Positions 63,070 to 64,000 of a stretch of 64,000 nucleotides of DNA are shown piece after piece. The position numbers were made by a program, and so were the translations under genes. This DNA comes from Herbaspirillum sp. ASV7 (GTDB taxonomy: Bacteria; Pseudomonadota; Gammaproteobacteria; Burkholderiales; Burkholderiaceae_D). Position 1 is the first letter of the stretch; each line of letters begins with the position of its first letter. The notes below the pieces were generated by a model that did not search any database, was not told where the DNA came from, and saw only the letters and a list, made by a program, of their open reading frames with translations. The stretch is taken from NCBI RefSeq assembly GCF_016429215.1, contig NZ_JAELUH010000005.1:62001-126000 (forward strand). Reading direction: 5' to 3'.

Positions 63070-63381
63070 AAAAACGTGGTCGGTATTCAGGGCAAATCAT
63101 TGCACCGGACGCATTCCTTGTGGGAAACACGCCATGCGATGCCTTTCGAATTCGACTGGAGGCAGCGATAGCTATACGGCAGCCGTTTAATCAGGAAACG
63201 GCGCAAGATTGCATGCGGATGACATGATTTTCACCTTGGCAGCACAATATGTGCATTTTCTCGCCCAGTGAAAAGCTGCTGAACCACACAGCGACAGCAA
63301 CGGAAAAAGGCCCATCCCCCGAACCCGATTTTCCCTCGCACCCCGCTTGCAGGCTGCGCCAGTAGCCATGATGAAACAAAA
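63070..63381. other. Spacer upstream of the amidotransferase gene
   Basis: About 310 bp with no convincing gene. The 60-80 aa open frames on the minus strand lack ribosome sites and family likeness. The amidotransferase promoter must lie here but cannot be pinned. Confidence 0.4.
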
Positions 63382-63404
63382 AAGGCCGCTGGAAAAGCGG
63401 CCTT
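63382..63404 (-). terminator. Terminator after ppiD
   Basis: AAGGCCGCT-GGAAA-AGCGGCCTT, 9-bp stem. On the minus strand it is followed by a run of Ts, in the right place for the ppiD transcript. Confidence 0.88.
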
Positions 63405-63509
63405 CGTAAATATTTTAGTAAATTGTGGCAGACATGCCGACAATTCCCCGGAACAGGGAGGAGCTGCGCGCCGATTCACGATCCCGGTGCGCGCATGCCC
63501 CGTCAGGGA

Positions 63510-64000
63510 TCACTTGGCGGCGTCATCGGCGCTCACGGTGGCGGCGCCCTTCAACAGCTTGGTCTTGGCCTTTTCGCGCAGGTAGTCCAGGTAAGCCAGG
63601 GCTTCCTGTTGCGACAGCGCATTGGCGATCTGCTCCTGCTCGGCCTTGCGGCGGGCGGCATCGACAACCTTGGGCTGCTCCACCTTGCTGATGCGGTAGA
63701 CCTGGTAGCCCATGCCGCGCGTCTCGGCGCCGACATAGACGGGCAGCTTGGCGGTATCGGCCTTCATGACGGCATTGAAGGCTTCCTCGGTCCAGCCCTC
63801 GGCCTTCACGCGCGAGACCACCTTGGGTTCGCTGAAGCCGCTGCCGTCATCCTTGGCCTGCAGTTGCGCCAGGCGCTCCTGGCCGGCCTTGACCGCCAGT
63901 GCCTGCTCTTCCTGGGCCAGCACGGCCTTCTGCACGTCGGCCTTGACCTCCTCGAACGGACGCTTGGCGACCGGCTTGTAGGCGGTGATGCGGCCGGCAA
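63510..64000 (-). CDS. ppiD: Peptidyl-prolyl isomerase PpiD-like, C-terminal part (cut by window edge)
   Basis: The last 163 codons of a membrane-anchored periplasmic folding factor. The visible frame enters from the edge as GRITAYKPVAKRPFEEVKADVQ and continues through a charged helical segment to the stop. This is the post-parvulin C-domain seen in betaproteobacterial PpiD/SurA_N_3 proteins. The parvulin domain and anchor lie beyond base 64000. A good terminator follows. Identity rests on the C-terminal region only, so the exact family is less certain. Confidence 0.75.
   Translation of the reverse strand, partial: AGRITAYKPVAKRPFEEVKADVQKAVLAQEEQALAVKAGQERLAQLQAKDDGSGFSEPKVVSRVKAEGWTEEAFNAVMKADTAKLPVYVGAETRGMGYQVYRISKVEQPKVVDAARRKAEQEQIANALSQQEALAYLDYLREKAKTKLLKGAATVSADDAAK

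Noticed and set aside
63187-63479. Several 60-82 aa minus-strand frames near the ppiD terminator
   Set aside because: They overlap one another and the terminator; no ribosome sites.

Overview
The window is high-GC, gene-dense chromosomal DNA of a betaproteobacterium, most likely Oxalobacteraceae and probably Herbaspirillum or a close relative. That placement is inference from protein content: betaproteobacterial porin, ImuA-ImuB-DnaE2 cassette, Burkholderiales-type transporters, and a yciB-bolA-ppiC order. I see no rRNA, tRNA, CRISPR array, insertion sequence or prophage. Both end genes (dld and ppiD) are cut by the window.

Layout. 0-10.6 kb: a sugar or polyol catabolic locus. It has a CUT2-type ABC transporter, RpiA, an RpiR-type regulator, a HAD phosphatase, a xylulokinase-like FGGY kinase, an aldehyde dehydrogenase, a divergent SDR dehydrogenase and the start of a D-lactate dehydrogenase. 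Three transcription units carry the same TAG-N5-CTA palindrome 20-27 bp before their start codons. 10.7-17.5 kb: a mandelate/benzoylformate-like operon (ThDP decarboxylase, aldehyde dehydrogenase, AAHS-type MFS carrier, ketopantoate-reductase-family enzyme) with a divergent LysR gene. 17.5-23.8 kb: a small protein, two outer-membrane-type proteins, an HDOD protein, an amino-acid binding protein and a Cho endonuclease. 24-29.9 kb: pyruvate oxidase and several stress-type genes (PfpI, DUF4142, KGG protein, YoaK-type membrane protein), with a candidate C-rich small RNA at about 28.24-28.44 kb. 30-35.6 kb: LexA-boxed imuA-imuB-dnaE2 mutasome. 35.6-38.8 kb: a diguanylate cyclase and two regulators. 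39-42.8 kb: a GntR-controlled ALDH-SDR-MFS unit with good sigma70 promoters. 42.8-46.9 kb: livHMGF-type transporter lacking a binding protein; its LivF has an altered Walker A. 47-52.4 kb: selO, msrB, yciB, bolA, ppiC and a porin. 52.5-64 kb: purL, a DadA-like oxidase, nnr, a DMT exporter, ybbA, tesA, a class I glutamine amidotransferase and the ppiD C-terminus.

How it works together. Most of the window is accessory catabolism: at least three substrate-specific units, each with its own transporter, dehydrogenases and regulator. These sit between housekeeping blocks (purine synthesis, envelope folding, metabolite repair) and SOS/stress functions. Convergent genes are mostly separated by strong bidirectional terminators, the exception being dnaE2 and the diguanylate cyclase, whose stop codons touch. 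Domain and family assignments come from reading motifs and overall similarity by eye; no search was run.
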